39,918 bases of DNA from Propionibacteriaceae bacterium (GTDB lineage: Bacteria > Actinomycetota > Actinomycetes > Propionibacteriales > Propionibacteriaceae): NCBI GenBank assembly GCA_009780915.1, contig WQZD01000024.1, forward strand, positions 1-39,918. The letters are read 5' to 3'. A model generated the notes under the pieces. It saw nothing but the letters and a program-made list of their open reading frames with translations, was not told the origin of the DNA and searched no databases. Shown piece after piece: positions 1-8,019 of the stretch (position 1 is the stretch's first letter; every line of letters starts with the position of its first letter). Both the position numbers and the translations under genes were made by a program.

Positions 1-390
1 GGATGATGGGTCGCTGGGACCATGGAAGGTGTTCGTCATGATAGTCATACCCCTTGAAGTACACGGATCAACCCCGTTCGTTGATCCTTCTTCGTTCATA
101 CTGGCACACTCCGGGCACATTTTCCTCGGCCACCGATGGGGTCGTGAGAAAAAACCTGGGGCGACATGTGAGGGTGGTCGGGGGGATTGATTCTGCACGG
201 ATGCGTGTGCGAATTCGGGTGATCGCGGGGCCGCCAGAAGATTGTGTCGTCACGGCGACACCATCGAGGGACCGCCGCCTCCGCGTCTCCCCTGAGGGAA
301 GGGTTCGTGCATCTGACGAAGAGCCCAGCGACTGGCTGACCTCCGACACGGTGATGATATTCTCACGATATGTGGTTGGTCAGGAGTGTC
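1..390. other. Leading region with no supportable gene
   Basis: No reading frame here looks like a protein I recognise. The frame at positions 3-41 could be the last codons of a gene entering from the left, stopping at TGA 39-41, but the fragment is too short to identify. The 54-443 (plus) and 68-349 (minus) open frames have Arg-rich, low-information translations without domain features. The stretch contains one small hairpin (65-87) and must hold the promoter of the antitoxin gene at 391. No tRNA, tmRNA or RNase P RNA signature was recognised. Confidence 0.5.
65..87. terminator. Small hairpin, possible terminator
   Basis: GGATCAAC (65-72) and GTTGATCC (80-87) form a perfect 8-bp stem with a 7-base loop. 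On the plus strand it is followed by a T-rich stretch (88-99), so it may end a transcript entering from the left edge. The stem is only moderately GC-rich. Confidence 0.35.
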
Positions 391-630
391 ATGGGCCGCA
401 TTGCCGCTGTGACGTCAAGGGGGCAGGTGTTGTTGCCTGTTGATGTGCGCCATGCGCTCGGTATCGAGACGGGAGACAGGCAGTCATTCACTCTCGCCGA
501 TGATCGTATCGTGGTGCGCCCAGCCCCCGATTTCCTGGCACTGGCCGGTTCGGTCGCCGTGCCCGACGACATCCGTGGACTACCCTGGGGCGACATTCGC
601 GACCGGGCACGCCAGGCGACACGGGTATGA
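391..630 (+). CDS. AbrB/VapB-type antitoxin-like DNA-binding protein
   Basis: A 79-residue protein with an N-terminal SpoVT/AbrB swapped-hairpin domain (roughly residues 1-45). It starts MGRIAAVTSRGQVLLPVDVR, the usual pattern for this fold in VapB/MazE antitoxins. The tail (about 60-75, DDIRGLPWGDIRDRAR) looks like the toxin-binding segment of such antitoxins. The start at 391 is chosen because AGGAG lies at 382-386; an in-frame ATG at 370 has no such site. Family members dimerise, bind their own promoter and neutralise a PIN-type RNase. No intact toxin follows: the frame that overlaps the stop (ATGA at 627) has no PIN motifs and soon runs antisense to the MerR gene. It is therefore an orphan antitoxin, a remnant, or a stand-alone regulator. 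Family assignment is good; function is uncertain. Confidence 0.75.
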   Translation: MGRIAAVTSRGQVLLPVDVRHALGIETGDRQSFTLADDRIVVRPAPDFLALAGSVAVPDDIRGLPWGDIRDRARQATRV

Positions 631-720
631 GCGTCGGCGTACAGGTGGGGGCTTGGCCGCTCTGTGCCGGTGGGAGACGACGCACCGCTTATGAGACCAC
701 GCACATCAGCTCCCTTGTGC

Positions 721-753
721 TCACTGGCTATGCTTGCCAAGCACAGCCAGTGA
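721..753. terminator. Hairpin between convergent genes
   Basis: TCACTGGCT (721-729) pairs perfectly with AGCCAGTGA (745-753). Inside, after one A-C mismatch, TGCTT (731-735) pairs with AAGCA (739-743) around a 3-base loop. It lies between the plus-strand antitoxin and the minus-strand MerR gene, so it could end transcripts from both sides. There is no clear T-tract, so rho-independent termination is not assured. Confidence 0.45.
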
Positions 754-849
754 CGATGTGCACCAGAACACGCTGCAGACCCATAGGTGGTGTCGACGCA
801 GGACGACATCGTGGGACGAAGCGTGCGGTCGATCGGCCACGTGGCAGGG

Positions 850-1383
850 TCAGGCGGCGCGACGGGCCTTGCGGCGCTCGCTCAACTCGTCGGTCCAGAC
901 TTGGTCGGGACGTGATGTCGGCAGTTCGACGAGAGTGCCCTCCAAGTCGTGCCACACGCCCGACAAGTCGATGGCGAACATGGCTTGGCCTCCCTTGACC
1001 AAGTCGATGATCTCGTCGTCCTCTGTGCACTCGAAGACCGAGGTGCCGTCGGAGAGCAACGTGATCGCCGTGACGTCCACATTGCCACGCGAACGCAGGT
1101 GGGAGATCGCCAGACGGATCTGCTGAAGGGAGATTCCGGCGTCGATGAGCCTCTTGATCACCTTGAGCATGAGTACGTCCCGGAAGCTGTACAACCGCTG
1201 GGTTCCCGACCCCTCCGCCATGCGGATCTGAGGGACGACCAGGCCGGTACGAGCCCAGTAGTCGAGCTGACGGTAGGTGATCCCGGCGGCGGAACACGCC
1301 ACGGGCCCACGGTAGCCGATGCCCTCACCCACGGCAGAGTAATCGCCCTCGAAGAGGGTGTCTTGCGTGTCGTGAGTGTCCAT
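850..1383 (-). CDS. MerR-family regulator (Rv1830-like)
   Basis: A 177-residue transcriptional regulator. Residues about 20-95 form a MerR winged helix-turn-helix (AAGITYRQLDYWARTGLVVP, then a wing ending LYSFRDVLMLKVIKRLIDAG), followed by a short C-terminal region with no recognised ligand motif. The ATG at 1383 is preferred over an in-frame start at 1533: the extra 50 residues lack conservation, and a good -35/-10 pair sits at 1412-1440 inside that extension. In M. tuberculosis a similar protein (Rv1830) lies near the FtsR-like Rv1828 with a bifunctional nuclease (Rv1829) between; here that nuclease is missing and only 222 bases separate the two MerR genes. Its targets cannot be read from sequence. 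Confidence 0.85.
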   Translation of the reverse strand: MDTHDTQDTLFEGDYSAVGEGIGYRGPVACSAAGITYRQLDYWARTGLVVPQIRMAEGSGTQRLYSFRDVLMLKVIKRLIDAGISLQQIRLAISHLRSRGNVDVTAITLLSDGTSVFECTEDDEIIDLVKGGQAMFAIDLSGVWHDLEGTLVELPTSRPDQVWTDELSERRKARRAA

Positions 1384-1411
1384 TGTGGCCTTCCGTGCTC
1401 GGGTATCAGAT

Positions 1412-1440
1412 ACGTTATGGCAGATCGACACGGTGTTCAA
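1412..1440 (-). promoter_or_regulatory. Promoter of the 850-1383 MerR gene
   Basis: Read on the minus strand, TTGAAC (1440-1435) and TAACGT (1417-1412) are separated by exactly 17 bases, a good sigma-A pattern. The predicted start is near 1405, giving a leader of about 22 bases. The second MerR gene can thus be transcribed independently of ftsR. Confidence 0.6.
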
Positions 1441-1605
1441 CGACCCTGGAATCCGTCGGCGTGGCGACAGATCTCCGCATCGCTTTCGAGACGACACGAG
1501 TCGATGGATATATGCCATGACAAGGCATTTCAAGGGGAAAAGATGATCGCCTCAACTCTCAACCACGGCTGAAGAGTCGTCAAGGAACACGCTCACGCGA
1601 GCGGG

Positions 1606-2289
1606 TCAGGAGTGGTCGAGACCCACTTGGAGAAGGGCCGCATGGGCCTGCATCACGAGCTCGGCGATCTCCAGGGTCGCGCGCTGGGAGATCTGGGGAC
1701 GTCGAGCATAGAAGGACGCGGTCAGCGCGATCAGCTCCACCTCCCTGTCGGCCGCCGCCTTGACCACGCGCAATTGGCGGGTCTCGATGCCCAAGGGCGC
1801 GACCTTGACCGCCACGATGGCCAGAGTGAGCGCCTCCCAGCCATAGTGGGACGCCCCCCGACGGGGACGGATGATCCCCTGGCGTTCCAACTCGATCAGG
1901 GTGGCCTCCGGCAACCCGCTGCGTTCCAGCAGCTCCTCGCGCGTCAGTCGCACCGGCGGACGCTGCCCGCCCAAAGTGTGCGCCGACTCAGGTTGGACCG
2001 GCTTGGGCACCGAGACGGGCTCGGGCGACGCGGGCTCGATCCCCTGGTCGATCAGTTCGAGATTGTCTCGGATGACCTTGAGGGGAAGATAGTTGTTCTT
2101 CTGGGCGCTGAGGATGTACTTCAACCGTTCGACGTCGGCGCGGGAGTACCGTCGAAACCCTGACGGCGCGCGCTCCGGAGTGATCAGCCCCTCGGCTTCA
2201 AGGAATCTAATTTTCGAGATGGAGATATCCGGAAACTCGGTCTTGAGCAGAGTCAGGACCTTCCCAATCGCGAGTCCCGGTGCAGCCAT
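1606..2289 (-). CDS. FtsR-like MerR-family regulator
   Basis: A 227-residue protein of the actinobacterial FtsR/Rv1828 family. The N-terminal MerR helix-turn-helix spans about residues 5-75 (ISKIRFLEAEGLITPERAPS, then GFRRYSRADVERLKYILSAQ). A Pro-rich linker (about 82-112) leads to a C-terminal helical dimerisation domain. In Corynebacterium the FtsR protein activates ftsZ; the same role is an inference here. Its ATG overlaps the FHA gene's stop (TGATG, 2287-2291), so the two are translationally coupled. The order pgsA-gcvH-FHA-ftsR-merR is characteristic of actinobacteria and supports the assignment. A weak 5-bp hairpin (1590-1603) downstream may end the transcript. Confidence 0.88.
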   Translation of the reverse strand: MAAPGLAIGKVLTLLKTEFPDISISKIRFLEAEGLITPERAPSGFRRYSRADVERLKYILSAQKNNYLPLKVIRDNLELIDQGIEPASPEPVSVPKPVQPESAHTLGGQRPPVRLTREELLERSGLPEATLIELERQGIIRPRRGASHYGWEALTLAIVAVKVAPLGIETRQLRVVKAAADREVELIALTASFYARRPQISQRATLEIAELVMQAHAALLQVGLDHS

Positions 2290-2777
2290 CAGTCGTGTCC
2301 AGCCGACCCAAGGAAGAAGATCATCTTGTACTTGCCGATCTGGACCTCGTCCCCATTACGCAGCAGGAAGACGTCCCTGAGCAACTGGCGATTGACGTAG
2401 GTCCCGTTCAGGGACCCCATGTCTTCGATGGAGAAAGACCCTTGGGCACGAGTGAAGTGCACATGGGTACGTGACACGGTGATGTCGTCGAGGAAGATGT
2501 CGGACTCGGGGCTGCGACCAGCCACCGTCCGATCCTCCTTCAGCAAGAAGCGGGCGCCCTCCCCCGGCCCCTTGAGCACGATGAGCAAGGCGGAGCCGCT
2601 GGGCAACGCTTCGATGGCCGCGATGTCTTCCGAGTTGAGCTCGTTCGTCAGCGTCTGGTCGTCCATGACAGGCATGGTGGACGTCGAGTCGGCGCTGGAC
2701 AGTTTCGTCCCGCACCTCGAACAGAATCTCGCCTCATCTGTCGCGTCAAACCCGCATGTCGGGCAGGTGATCATCAT
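2289..2777 (-). CDS. FHA-domain protein, GarA/OdhI-like, with N-terminal zinc ribbon
   Basis: A 162-residue cytosolic phosphothreonine-binding protein. The N-terminus is a predicted four-Cys zinc ribbon (C5, C8, C19, C22). Residues about 62-158 are an FHA domain with GR (87-88), SRTH (102-105) and SLNGTYVN (122-129), the phosphopeptide-binding loops. GarA/OdhI proteins inhibit 2-oxoglutarate dehydrogenase until phosphorylated on an N-terminal ETTS-type motif. The FHA part closely resembles them, but I see no ETTSVF-like motif; DDQTLTNEL (39-47) is the nearest Thr-containing stretch. An ATG at 2774 fits the AGGAAGGAG ribosome site better than the one at 2777. It sits downstream of gcvH and overlaps ftsR. 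Confidence 0.85.
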   Translation of the reverse strand: MMITCPTCGFDATDEARFCSRCGTKLSSADSTSTMPVMDDQTLTNELNSEDIAAIEALPSGSALLIVLKGPGEGARFLLKEDRTVAGRSPESDIFLDDITVSRTHVHFTRAQGSFSIEDMGSLNGTYVNRQLLRDVFLLRNGDEVQIGKYKMIFFLGSAGHD

Positions 2778-2811
2778 TGCTCCTTCCTCGCGCGCGCTCC
2801 TCCAACCGACG

Positions 2812-3195
2812 TCAGTCGAGTTGGCTAGTATACGCGCTCACGTCCAACAGCTCATCGAGTTGTTCCATGCCGGTGACCTCGACCTCGAAGAGCCAGCCCT
2901 CCCCATAAGGATCGGAGTTGATCAAGTCGGGGCTGTCGAGCACAGCCTCGTTGATCCGCGCGATCACCCCGGAGACGGGGGTGTACACCTCCGACACGGA
3001 CTTGGTGGACTCGAGTTCGGCCACGGTGTCTCCCGCGTTCACCTCGTCGCCGAGCGACGGAGGAGAGACGAAGACGATGTCACCCAACGCCTCTGTGGCG
3101 AACGCGGTGATGCCCACGCGCACGACGGACTCGTTGCCGACCTTGACCCACTCGTGATCGGCGGTGTAGCTCAGGTCCTCTGGATACTCAGTCAT
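2812..3195 (-). CDS. gcvH: Glycine cleavage system H protein
   Basis: A 127-residue lipoyl carrier that shuttles the methylamine intermediate of glycine between the P, T and L proteins. The lipoyl hairpin is clear, with the modified lysine at K65 in LESTKSVSEVYTP. The usual C-terminal PYGEGWLFEVE segment follows. The ATG at 3195 is chosen because it has GGGA upstream and begins the conserved YPEDLSYTADHEWV stretch; an extension to 3258 would run through the promoter -10. The gcvP, gcvT and lipoylation genes are not in the window, so the H protein is separated from its partners, as in many actinobacteria. It is followed after 34 bases by the FHA gene. Confidence 0.93.
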   Translation of the reverse strand: MTEYPEDLSYTADHEWVKVGNESVVRVGITAFATEALGDIVFVSPPSLGDEVNAGDTVAELESTKSVSEVYTPVSGVIARINEAVLDSPDLINSDPYGEGWLFEVEVTGMEQLDELLDVSAYTSQLD

Positions 3196-3223
3196 GACAG
3201 TCCCTTCTCGACATTTGTACTCA

Positions 3224-3229
3224 ATCATA
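3224..3229 (-). promoter_or_regulatory. Probable -10 box of gcvH
   Basis: On the minus strand TATGAT lies about 30 bases upstream of the gcvH ATG. No good -35 is seen 16-18 bases further up (closest GCAACT). It would start a gcvH-FHA-ftsR transcript separate from the upstream phosphatidyltransferase gene. Confidence 0.45.
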
Positions 3230-3276
3230 TTTCTGCCCACGATAGCAGTTGCCACCACGAATGTGGGGCGAGTTTG

Positions 3277-3903
3277 TCACATTCGCACCACGGGCGTTCG
3301 ACGGATGAACCGAGACCCCTGGTACATGTAGAGGATCGCGGCCCACCAGTAGAAGAAAGTGCCCCACAGTACCACAGCCCAGCCCAGTGTGGCGAAGAAG
3401 ACGGCGCCGGGGAACACCTGCTCCCCGACGAGGACGAAGGGGAAGGCGTACAACAGGCAGAAGGTCGCGATCTTCCCCAGGAAGTGGACGGGCAGACTGG
3501 CGTACCCTCGGGCCCGCAGCGACGGGATCAGGGTGGCGAGCATCACATCGCGAGCGATGAGCACCGCCACGAGCACCCACGGCAACACCCCGCGGATGGC
3601 CATCCCCAGGATGATCGCGAGGATGTACAGCCGGTCGGCGATCGGGTCGAGGACTTGGCCCAGCCGTGAGACCTGGTTCCAGGTCCGGGCCAGAAAACCG
3701 TCGAAGAAATCGGTCACGCCCGCCACGACGAGGATGAGGACGGCGATGATGTCCTGGTGCAGGTCCAACAGGCACCACAAGAAGACCGGGATGCCCGCCA
3801 AGCGGATGAAACTCAAGATGTTGGGGACGGTGAGGATCCGGGTCGTGTCGTACCCGGCTTCGCGTGGCGCCCCTGGATCGGGTTGGATGCCCACCTGGCT
3901 CAT
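3277..3903 (-). CDS. pgsA: CDP-alcohol phosphatidyltransferase (PgsA2-like)
   Basis: A 208-residue integral membrane enzyme of the CDP-alcohol phosphatidyltransferase family, which displaces CMP from a CDP-lipid with an alcohol acceptor. The full signature is present: D65, D68-G69, A72-R73, G82, D86 and D90, with the usual spacing, in an otherwise hydrophobic protein of about five to six helices. The sequence (TVPNILSFIRLAGIPVFLW near residues 25-43) resembles M. tuberculosis PgsA2 (Rv1822), the neighbour of gcvH there. By position after thrS-HIT one might expect phosphatidylinositol-phosphate synthase, but the motif context fits the PgsA2/cardiolipin-synthase type better. The start is set at the ATGA overlap with the HIT gene (3900-3903). 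The acceptor is not determined. Confidence 0.85.
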   Translation of the reverse strand: MSQVGIQPDPGAPREAGYDTTRILTVPNILSFIRLAGIPVFLWCLLDLHQDIIAVLILVVAGVTDFFDGFLARTWNQVSRLGQVLDPIADRLYILAIILGMAIRGVLPWVLVAVLIARDVMLATLIPSLRARGYASLPVHFLGKIATFCLLYAFPFVLVGEQVFPGAVFFATLGWAVVLWGTFFYWWAAILYMYQGSRFIRRTPVVRM

Positions 3904-4454
3904 GAGCGGCCCCACGCGGTCGCCAACATGTCACGGGTGTCGCTCAGGAGCTGAGGCATAGCCTTCGTCCTGCCCACGACCGGGAAGAAATTCGCGTCGC
4001 CGGTCCACCGGGGCACCACGTGCTGATGGAGATGCCCGGCGATCCCGGCGCCGGCCACCTGCCCCTGGTTCATGCCGATGTTGAATCCGGCAGGAGACGA
4101 GCTGGCCCTCAGCGTCCTCATGGCGTGCTGAGTCAACTCGGCCACCTCCCGTGTCTCCTCATCCGACAGGTCCGTGTAGTCGGAGACATGGCGATACGGG
4201 CACACGAGCACGTGTCCGGGATTGTACGGGAAGAGGTTGAGGATCACGAAGGCCGTCTCGCCCCGGGCGACGATCAGAGAATCCTCGTCCGACCGGGAAG
4301 GCGCGTCGCAGAAAGGGCAGGAGCACTCCTGTCCCCCCGTCGCGTTGGCGTCGATGTAGGCCATGCGATGCGGGGTCCACAGTCGCTCGAGCCCGTCGGC
4401 GACGCCGACCAGCCCGTGGGGTGCCCCCAGCTGCGTGAGGTCGTCCACGCTCAC
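3900..4454 (-). CDS. HIT-family hydrolase/phosphorylase (Ap4A phosphorylase-like)
   Basis: About 184 residues of the histidine-triad superfamily, nucleotide hydrolases or phosphorylases acting on dinucleoside polyphosphates or AMP conjugates. The HIT motif is H141-x-H143-x-H145, with H143 the expected nucleophile. A CSCPFC cluster (C44, C46, C49) is a likely zinc site, as in the actinobacterial Rv2613c-type Ap4A phosphorylases. The GTG start at 4454 overlaps the thrS stop (GTGA) and gives the N-terminus seen in relatives ([11 protein letters not shown]); a GTG at 4448 is also possible. The thrS-HIT-phosphatidyltransferase order is conserved in actinobacteria. Threonyl-tRNA synthetases can make Ap4A, which may explain the pairing (inference). 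Confidence 0.88.
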   Translation of the reverse strand: MSVDDLTQLGAPHGLVGVADGLERLWTPHRMAYIDANATGGQECSCPFCDAPSRSDEDSLIVARGETAFVILNLFPYNPGHVLVCPYRHVSDYTDLSDEETREVAELTQHAMRTLRASSSPAGFNIGMNQGQVAGAGIAGHLHQHVVPRWTGDANFFPVVGRTKAMPQLLSDTRDMLATAWGRS

Positions 4455-6445
4455 TTCCTCTCCGCGATCGTCGAGACGATCTCGGCGACCGCGTCGGCCA
4501 CCAGGACGCCGTTCTTCTGCGTCCCATCCCGATAACGGAAGGAGACCGCCCCCTTGGCCTGGTCCTCGGCGCCGGCGATCAGCATGAAGGGGACCTTGGA
4601 CCGGGTGGCGTTGCGGATCTTCTTCTGCATCCTGTCCTCGGAGTCGTCCAACTCCACGCGGACGCCGCTTCGGCGCAGGGTGTCCATGACCTCGCCCAGG
4701 TACTCGTTGAAGTCCGAGGACACCGGAACACCGACCACCTGCACCGGGCTCAACCACGCCGGGAATGCGCCTGCGTAGTGCTCGGTCAAGACCGCGAAGA
4801 ACCGTTCGATGGCGCCGAACAGCGCACGGTGGATCATGACCGGGCGCTGGTGGGAGCCGTCGGGGGCCGTGTACTCCAACTCGAAGAGCTCCGGCAAGTT
4901 GAAGTCCAGTTGGATGGTGGACATCTGCCAGGTGCGCCCGATGGCGTCCTTCACCTGGACGGAGATCTTGGGCCCGTAGAACGCCGCCCCGCCCGGGTCG
5001 GGGACGAGGGTCAGACCGGACTCCTCCCCCACCTGCCGCAGGGTCTCCGTGGCTTCCTCCCACGCCTGGTCGTCGCCCACGAACTTCTCAGGGTTCTTGG
5101 TGGACAGCTCCAGATAGAAGTCGGTCAGCCCGTAGTCCCGTAACAGATCCAGCACGAATGTGAGCAATGAGGTCAGTTCTGACTTCATCTGATCGCGAGT
5201 GCAGTAGATGTGGGCGTCGTCCTGGGTGAAACCCCGTGCCCTGAGCATCCCTTGGACCACGCCCGACTTCTCGTACCGGTAGACGGTGCCGAACTCGAAC
5301 AGTCGCAGGGGAAGTTCCCGATAGCTGCGCTGACGGGAGCGGAAGATGAGGTTGTGCATGGGGCAGTTCATGGGCTTGAGGTAGTAATCCTGCCCTGGCT
5401 TGCGCACGGTCCCGTCCTCGGCCAGTTCCTCGTCGAGGTGCATGGGCGGGTACATCCCGTCGGCGTACCACGACAGGTGCTGCGAGATCTCGTACAGCCG
5501 GCCCTTGGTGATGTGCGGGGTGTTGACGAAACTGTAGCCCGCCTCGATGTGGCGCTGACGGGAGTAGTTCTCCATCTCCATGCGAATGATCCCGCCCTTG
5601 GGGTGGAAGACCGACAGGCCTGGCCCGATCTCCTCGGGGAAGCTGAACAGGTCGAGTTCCGCGCCGAGTTTGCGGTGGTCGCGCTTGGCCGCCTCCTCCA
5701 TGCGGGTCTGATAGGCCTGGAGATCCTCTTTCGAGGCCCATGCCGTTCCGTACACCCTCTGGAGCGTGTCGTTCTTCTGGTTGCCCCTCCAGTACGCCGC
5801 TGAGGTCTTCGTCAGGGCGACGGCGGTCAAGTACCCGGTGTGCGGGACGTGGGGCCCACGGCACAGGTCCCGCCACGCCACCGACCCGTCCCGGCGCACG
5901 TTGTCGTAGATAGTCAATTCGGACCCGCCGACCTCGACGGAGGATCCGTCCTCGGCATGGGCGGCGCCCTTGTCGAGGATCAACTCCATCTTGTACGGCT
6001 CGTCGGCCTCCTCGATGCGGGCCTGCTCGTCGGTGACCACACGGCGGACGAACTTCTGACGCTCCTTGACGATGCGCGTCATGTCCTTCTCGATCGTCTT
6101 CAGGTCCTCCGGAGTGAGGGGGTCCACGCGGAAGTCGTAGTAGAAGCCGTCTTGGATGGGCGGACCGATGCCGAGCTTGGCCTGCGGGAAGACCTGCTGG
6201 AGCGCCTGGGCCGTCACATGCGCCGCCGAGTGGCGGATGATGGACAGACCCTCCTCGGAGTTGGCCAGGACCGGCTCGAGCAGGTCGCCCTCGCTCAGAG
6301 TGGTGGCGAGATCGACGGTCGTCCCGTTGCGGCGCATGGCGACGATGGAGCGGTCAGCCCCGAACAGGTCGAGACCAGTTGAACCCTCGTCCACCACCTG
6401 GGACTGGTGGTCGTCACCCTGGACGCGCACGATAGCGATGGGCAT
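4451..6445 (-). CDS. thrS: Threonyl-tRNA synthetase
   Basis: A full-length (664 residues) class II synthetase that charges tRNA-Thr. Domains in order: TGS (about 1-62); the editing domain with the HxxxH/CxxxH zinc-like site (H72, H76, C195, H199) that removes mischarged serine; the catalytic core (about 265-555) with the zinc-binding MNCPMH (C361) and class II motifs; and the anticodon-binding domain (about 560-664). The start at 6445 is supported by GGAAAGGA 8-15 bases upstream. The stop overlaps the HIT gene start. No T-box leader is recognisable in the 126 bases upstream. Confidence 0.97.
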   Translation of the reverse strand: MPIAIVRVQGDDHQSQVVDEGSTGLDLFGADRSIVAMRRNGTTVDLATTLSEGDLLEPVLANSEEGLSIIRHSAAHVTAQALQQVFPQAKLGIGPPIQDGFYYDFRVDPLTPEDLKTIEKDMTRIVKERQKFVRRVVTDEQARIEEADEPYKMELILDKGAAHAEDGSSVEVGGSELTIYDNVRRDGSVAWRDLCRGPHVPHTGYLTAVALTKTSAAYWRGNQKNDTLQRVYGTAWASKEDLQAYQTRMEEAAKRDHRKLGAELDLFSFPEEIGPGLSVFHPKGGIIRMEMENYSRQRHIEAGYSFVNTPHITKGRLYEISQHLSWYADGMYPPMHLDEELAEDGTVRKPGQDYYLKPMNCPMHNLIFRSRQRSYRELPLRLFEFGTVYRYEKSGVVQGMLRARGFTQDDAHIYCTRDQMKSELTSLLTFVLDLLRDYGLTDFYLELSTKNPEKFVGDDQAWEEATETLRQVGEESGLTLVPDPGGAAFYGPKISVQVKDAIGRTWQMSTIQLDFNLPELFELEYTAPDGSHQRPVMIHRALFGAIERFFAVLTEHYAGAFPAWLSPVQVVGVPVSSDFNEYLGEVMDTLRRSGVRVELDDSEDRMQKKIRNATRSKVPFMLIAGAEDQAKGAVSFRYRDGTQKNGVLVADAVAEIVSTIAERK

Positions 6446-6483
6446 ACGTCATCTTCCTTTCCTGCGGCGGCCGGGTCGCTCAC

Positions 6484-6504
6484 ATCAGGACTATTCTGCC
6501 TGAT
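6484..6504. promoter_or_regulatory. Inverted repeat upstream of thrS
   Basis: ATCAGG (6484-6489) and CCTGAT (6499-6504) flank nine bases, about 40 bases upstream of the thrS start. The spacer contains AATAGT-like promoter sequence on the minus strand, so the repeat could be an operator or a small RNA hairpin. Confidence 0.25.
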
Positions 6505-6571
6505 TCTTCCACAGGTTGGCGATCTCGCCACGGCTGCGCGGCCAGATCGATGAGAGGAAAAGCCTGTCAGA

Positions 6572-7174
6572 TCACTCCGTGACCTTCACGTGGATGACGC
6601 CGTAATCGTAGGCCTTGCGGCGGTAGACCACCGACGGCAGCGACGTGTCGGCGTCGACGTAGAGGAAGAAATCGTGGCCGACCAACTCCATCTCGTCCAA
6701 GGCCTGGGCCAGGGTGAGAGGCGTGGACCAGAAGAGCTTCTCCCGCACCACCATGGGGCCATCGCCTTGGATCTCAAGGCCGCCGACTTTCTTCACCGAG
6801 ATTGCGGTGTCCGGCTCCGCAGGTGTGGCCAGGGTCTCCGGCGCATACTCATCGAAACCGACCTTGCGGAGGTTGCGGTGGGTCCGCCTGCGGTCCTGGG
6901 CTTTGCGCAGGCGCGTCTTCAGGTGGTCGAAGGCCTCATCGAAGGCTTGTCCCTTGTCTTCCGCGATGGCTTCTGCCCGAACGACCGGGCCCTTGCCGAT
7001 CAACGTGATCTCGACCCGTACCGCCTCGCCGGAACCTCGCGGCTCGGCTTGGGCTTGCACTTCGGCTCGAATAACCTTGTCGACGCGGGAATCTAACTCT
7101 GCCATCTTCTTCGCGACCTGTTCGCGGAAGCTGTCCGTTACTTGTATTCTGCGGCCTGTAATGGTGACATCCAT
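6572..7174 (-). CDS. hpf: Ribosome hibernation-promoting factor, long form
   Basis: A 200-residue long-type HPF/RaiA. The N-terminal S30AE domain (about 1-100) binds the 30S decoding channel in starved or stressed cells. The C-terminal domain (about 140-200, with FFLYVDADTSLPSVVYRRK) dimerises and joins two 70S ribosomes into a 100S particle. The length is that of the Gram-positive long form, not the short enterobacterial one. AAGGAGGAATC directly before the ATG gives a very strong ribosome site. The 87-base gap to the upstream ComF gene holds a candidate promoter, so hpf is probably separately inducible. Confidence 0.95.
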   Translation of the reverse strand: MDVTITGRRIQVTDSFREQVAKKMAELDSRVDKVIRAEVQAQAEPRGSGEAVRVEITLIGKGPVVRAEAIAEDKGQAFDEAFDHLKTRLRKAQDRRRTHRNLRKVGFDEYAPETLATPAEPDTAISVKKVGGLEIQGDGPMVVREKLFWSTPLTLAQALDEMELVGHDFFLYVDADTSLPSVVYRRKAYDYGVIHVKVTE

Positions 7175-7211
7175 GATTCCTCCTTGAATGATGCGCCCGG
7201 GACTGGGTGTA

Positions 7212-7239
7212 GTTCTACGTTAGCCCGCACGGTGTAAAA
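7212..7239 (-). promoter_or_regulatory. Candidate hpf promoter
   Basis: On the minus strand TTTTAC (7239-7234) and TAGAAC (7217-7212) are 16 bases apart, about 40 bases before the hpf ATG. The boxes are imperfect; an alternative -10 is the adjacent TAACGT. Confidence 0.35.
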
Positions 7240-7261
7240 AAGGTAGTTCGGGCAGGAGATT

Positions 7262-7966
7262 TCATGGAGATCCTTCGTGTCGCCCGCGGTCGGCGGTGCT
7301 GGTATTGTGCAGGACGGTCGCCGCCACACTGCCCAGCCCGACGGGGTGGAGATGGGCCTCACGCAGGGCCCGCAGCCCCTCTGTCATGCTGGCCCCGGTG
7401 GTCACGACATCGTCGACGAGCACGATCCATCCCCGGCACCCATGGCTGCGTGCCTCCAGGGCGCCCTCCAGATTGGCGTGGCGTTGGTCGCTGGTCAAAC
7501 CCGATTGGTCTTGGACCCTCCGCACATGGACGAGCATGTCGGACACCTCCATGTCCATGCCGACCCGCCTCAGACGCCGAGCCGCCGCCCGTACGATGGC
7601 GCCGGTGACATCCAAGCCGCGCGCCTCGACCGAGGCACGCGTGGAAGGGAAGGGGACCAGACACCCTTGCGGCGGGAGGCGCAGATGGTCGGCCAGCGCG
7701 GCGACGGCGAAGGCCAGGCGAGTCCCCAGGATCTCGATGCCATCCCAGCGGTGGTGGTCTTTGGCCTGGGACACCACCCTCGGCACCGGAGGCTCGTAAT
7801 CTCCGGCGCACCACAGGGGAAGGTCGATCCCGGCACGGTCACGCGGGCCGACCCGGCCCGCCATCATCGCGCGCACGCAGGTCGGGCACACCCCGCGCCC
7901 GGGGCGCGCGCATCCGGGGCAGGTCCCCTGCAGGAGCAGGTCCACGGCTGCGTCCAAGAAATCCAT
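7262..7966 (-). CDS. ComF-family phosphoribosyltransferase
   Basis: A 234-residue ComF/amidophosphoribosyltransferase-related protein. The N-terminus has a four-Cys zinc-binding element (C16, C19, C27, C30). The PRPP-binding signature is at 181-193 (IVLVDDVVTTGAS). ComF proteins are needed for DNA uptake in naturally competent bacteria, but the gene is also widespread next to mtrAB-lpqB or hpf in actinobacteria that are not known to be competent. The actual substrate is unknown. The last 20 residues are polar and poorly conserved. The ATG at 7966 has only a weak ribosome site (GGTGTGA). It lies 53 bases downstream of lpqB. Confidence 0.85.
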   Translation of the reverse strand: MDFLDAAVDLLLQGTCPGCARPGRGVCPTCVRAMMAGRVGPRDRAGIDLPLWCAGDYEPPVPRVVSQAKDHHRWDGIEILGTRLAFAVAALADHLRLPPQGCLVPFPSTRASVEARGLDVTGAIVRAAARRLRRVGMDMEVSDMLVHVRRVQDQSGLTSDQRHANLEGALEARSHGCRGWIVLVDDVVTTGASMTEGLRALREAHLHPVGLGSVAATVLHNTSTADRGRHEGSP

Positions 7967-8019
7967 ACGTCACACCATGGTCGGCGGGCCGGTCGAATTG
8001 TCGTGGAGGCGTCAGATTG

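Noticed and set aside
178-210. GGGGGATTGATTCTGCACGG resembles a tmRNA 5' end
   Set aside because: There is no matching 3' tRNA-like half or tag frame nearby.
627-998. VapC/PIN toxin overlapping the antitoxin stop
   Set aside because: The translation lacks the PIN acidic residues and its second half is antisense to the MerR gene.
3196-3276. Glycine riboswitch before gcvH
   Set aside because: The region is only 81 bases, with a -10 box close to the start; too short and no aptamer pattern.
3277-3903. Phosphatidylinositol-phosphate synthase (PgsA1), as expected after thrS-HIT
   Set aside because: The motif surroundings match the PgsA2/cardiolipin-synthase type and the gene is next to gcvH, as Rv1822 is nearly.
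6446-6571. T-box leader for thrS
   Set aside because: No T-box core sequence or antiterminator was visible in the 126 bases.
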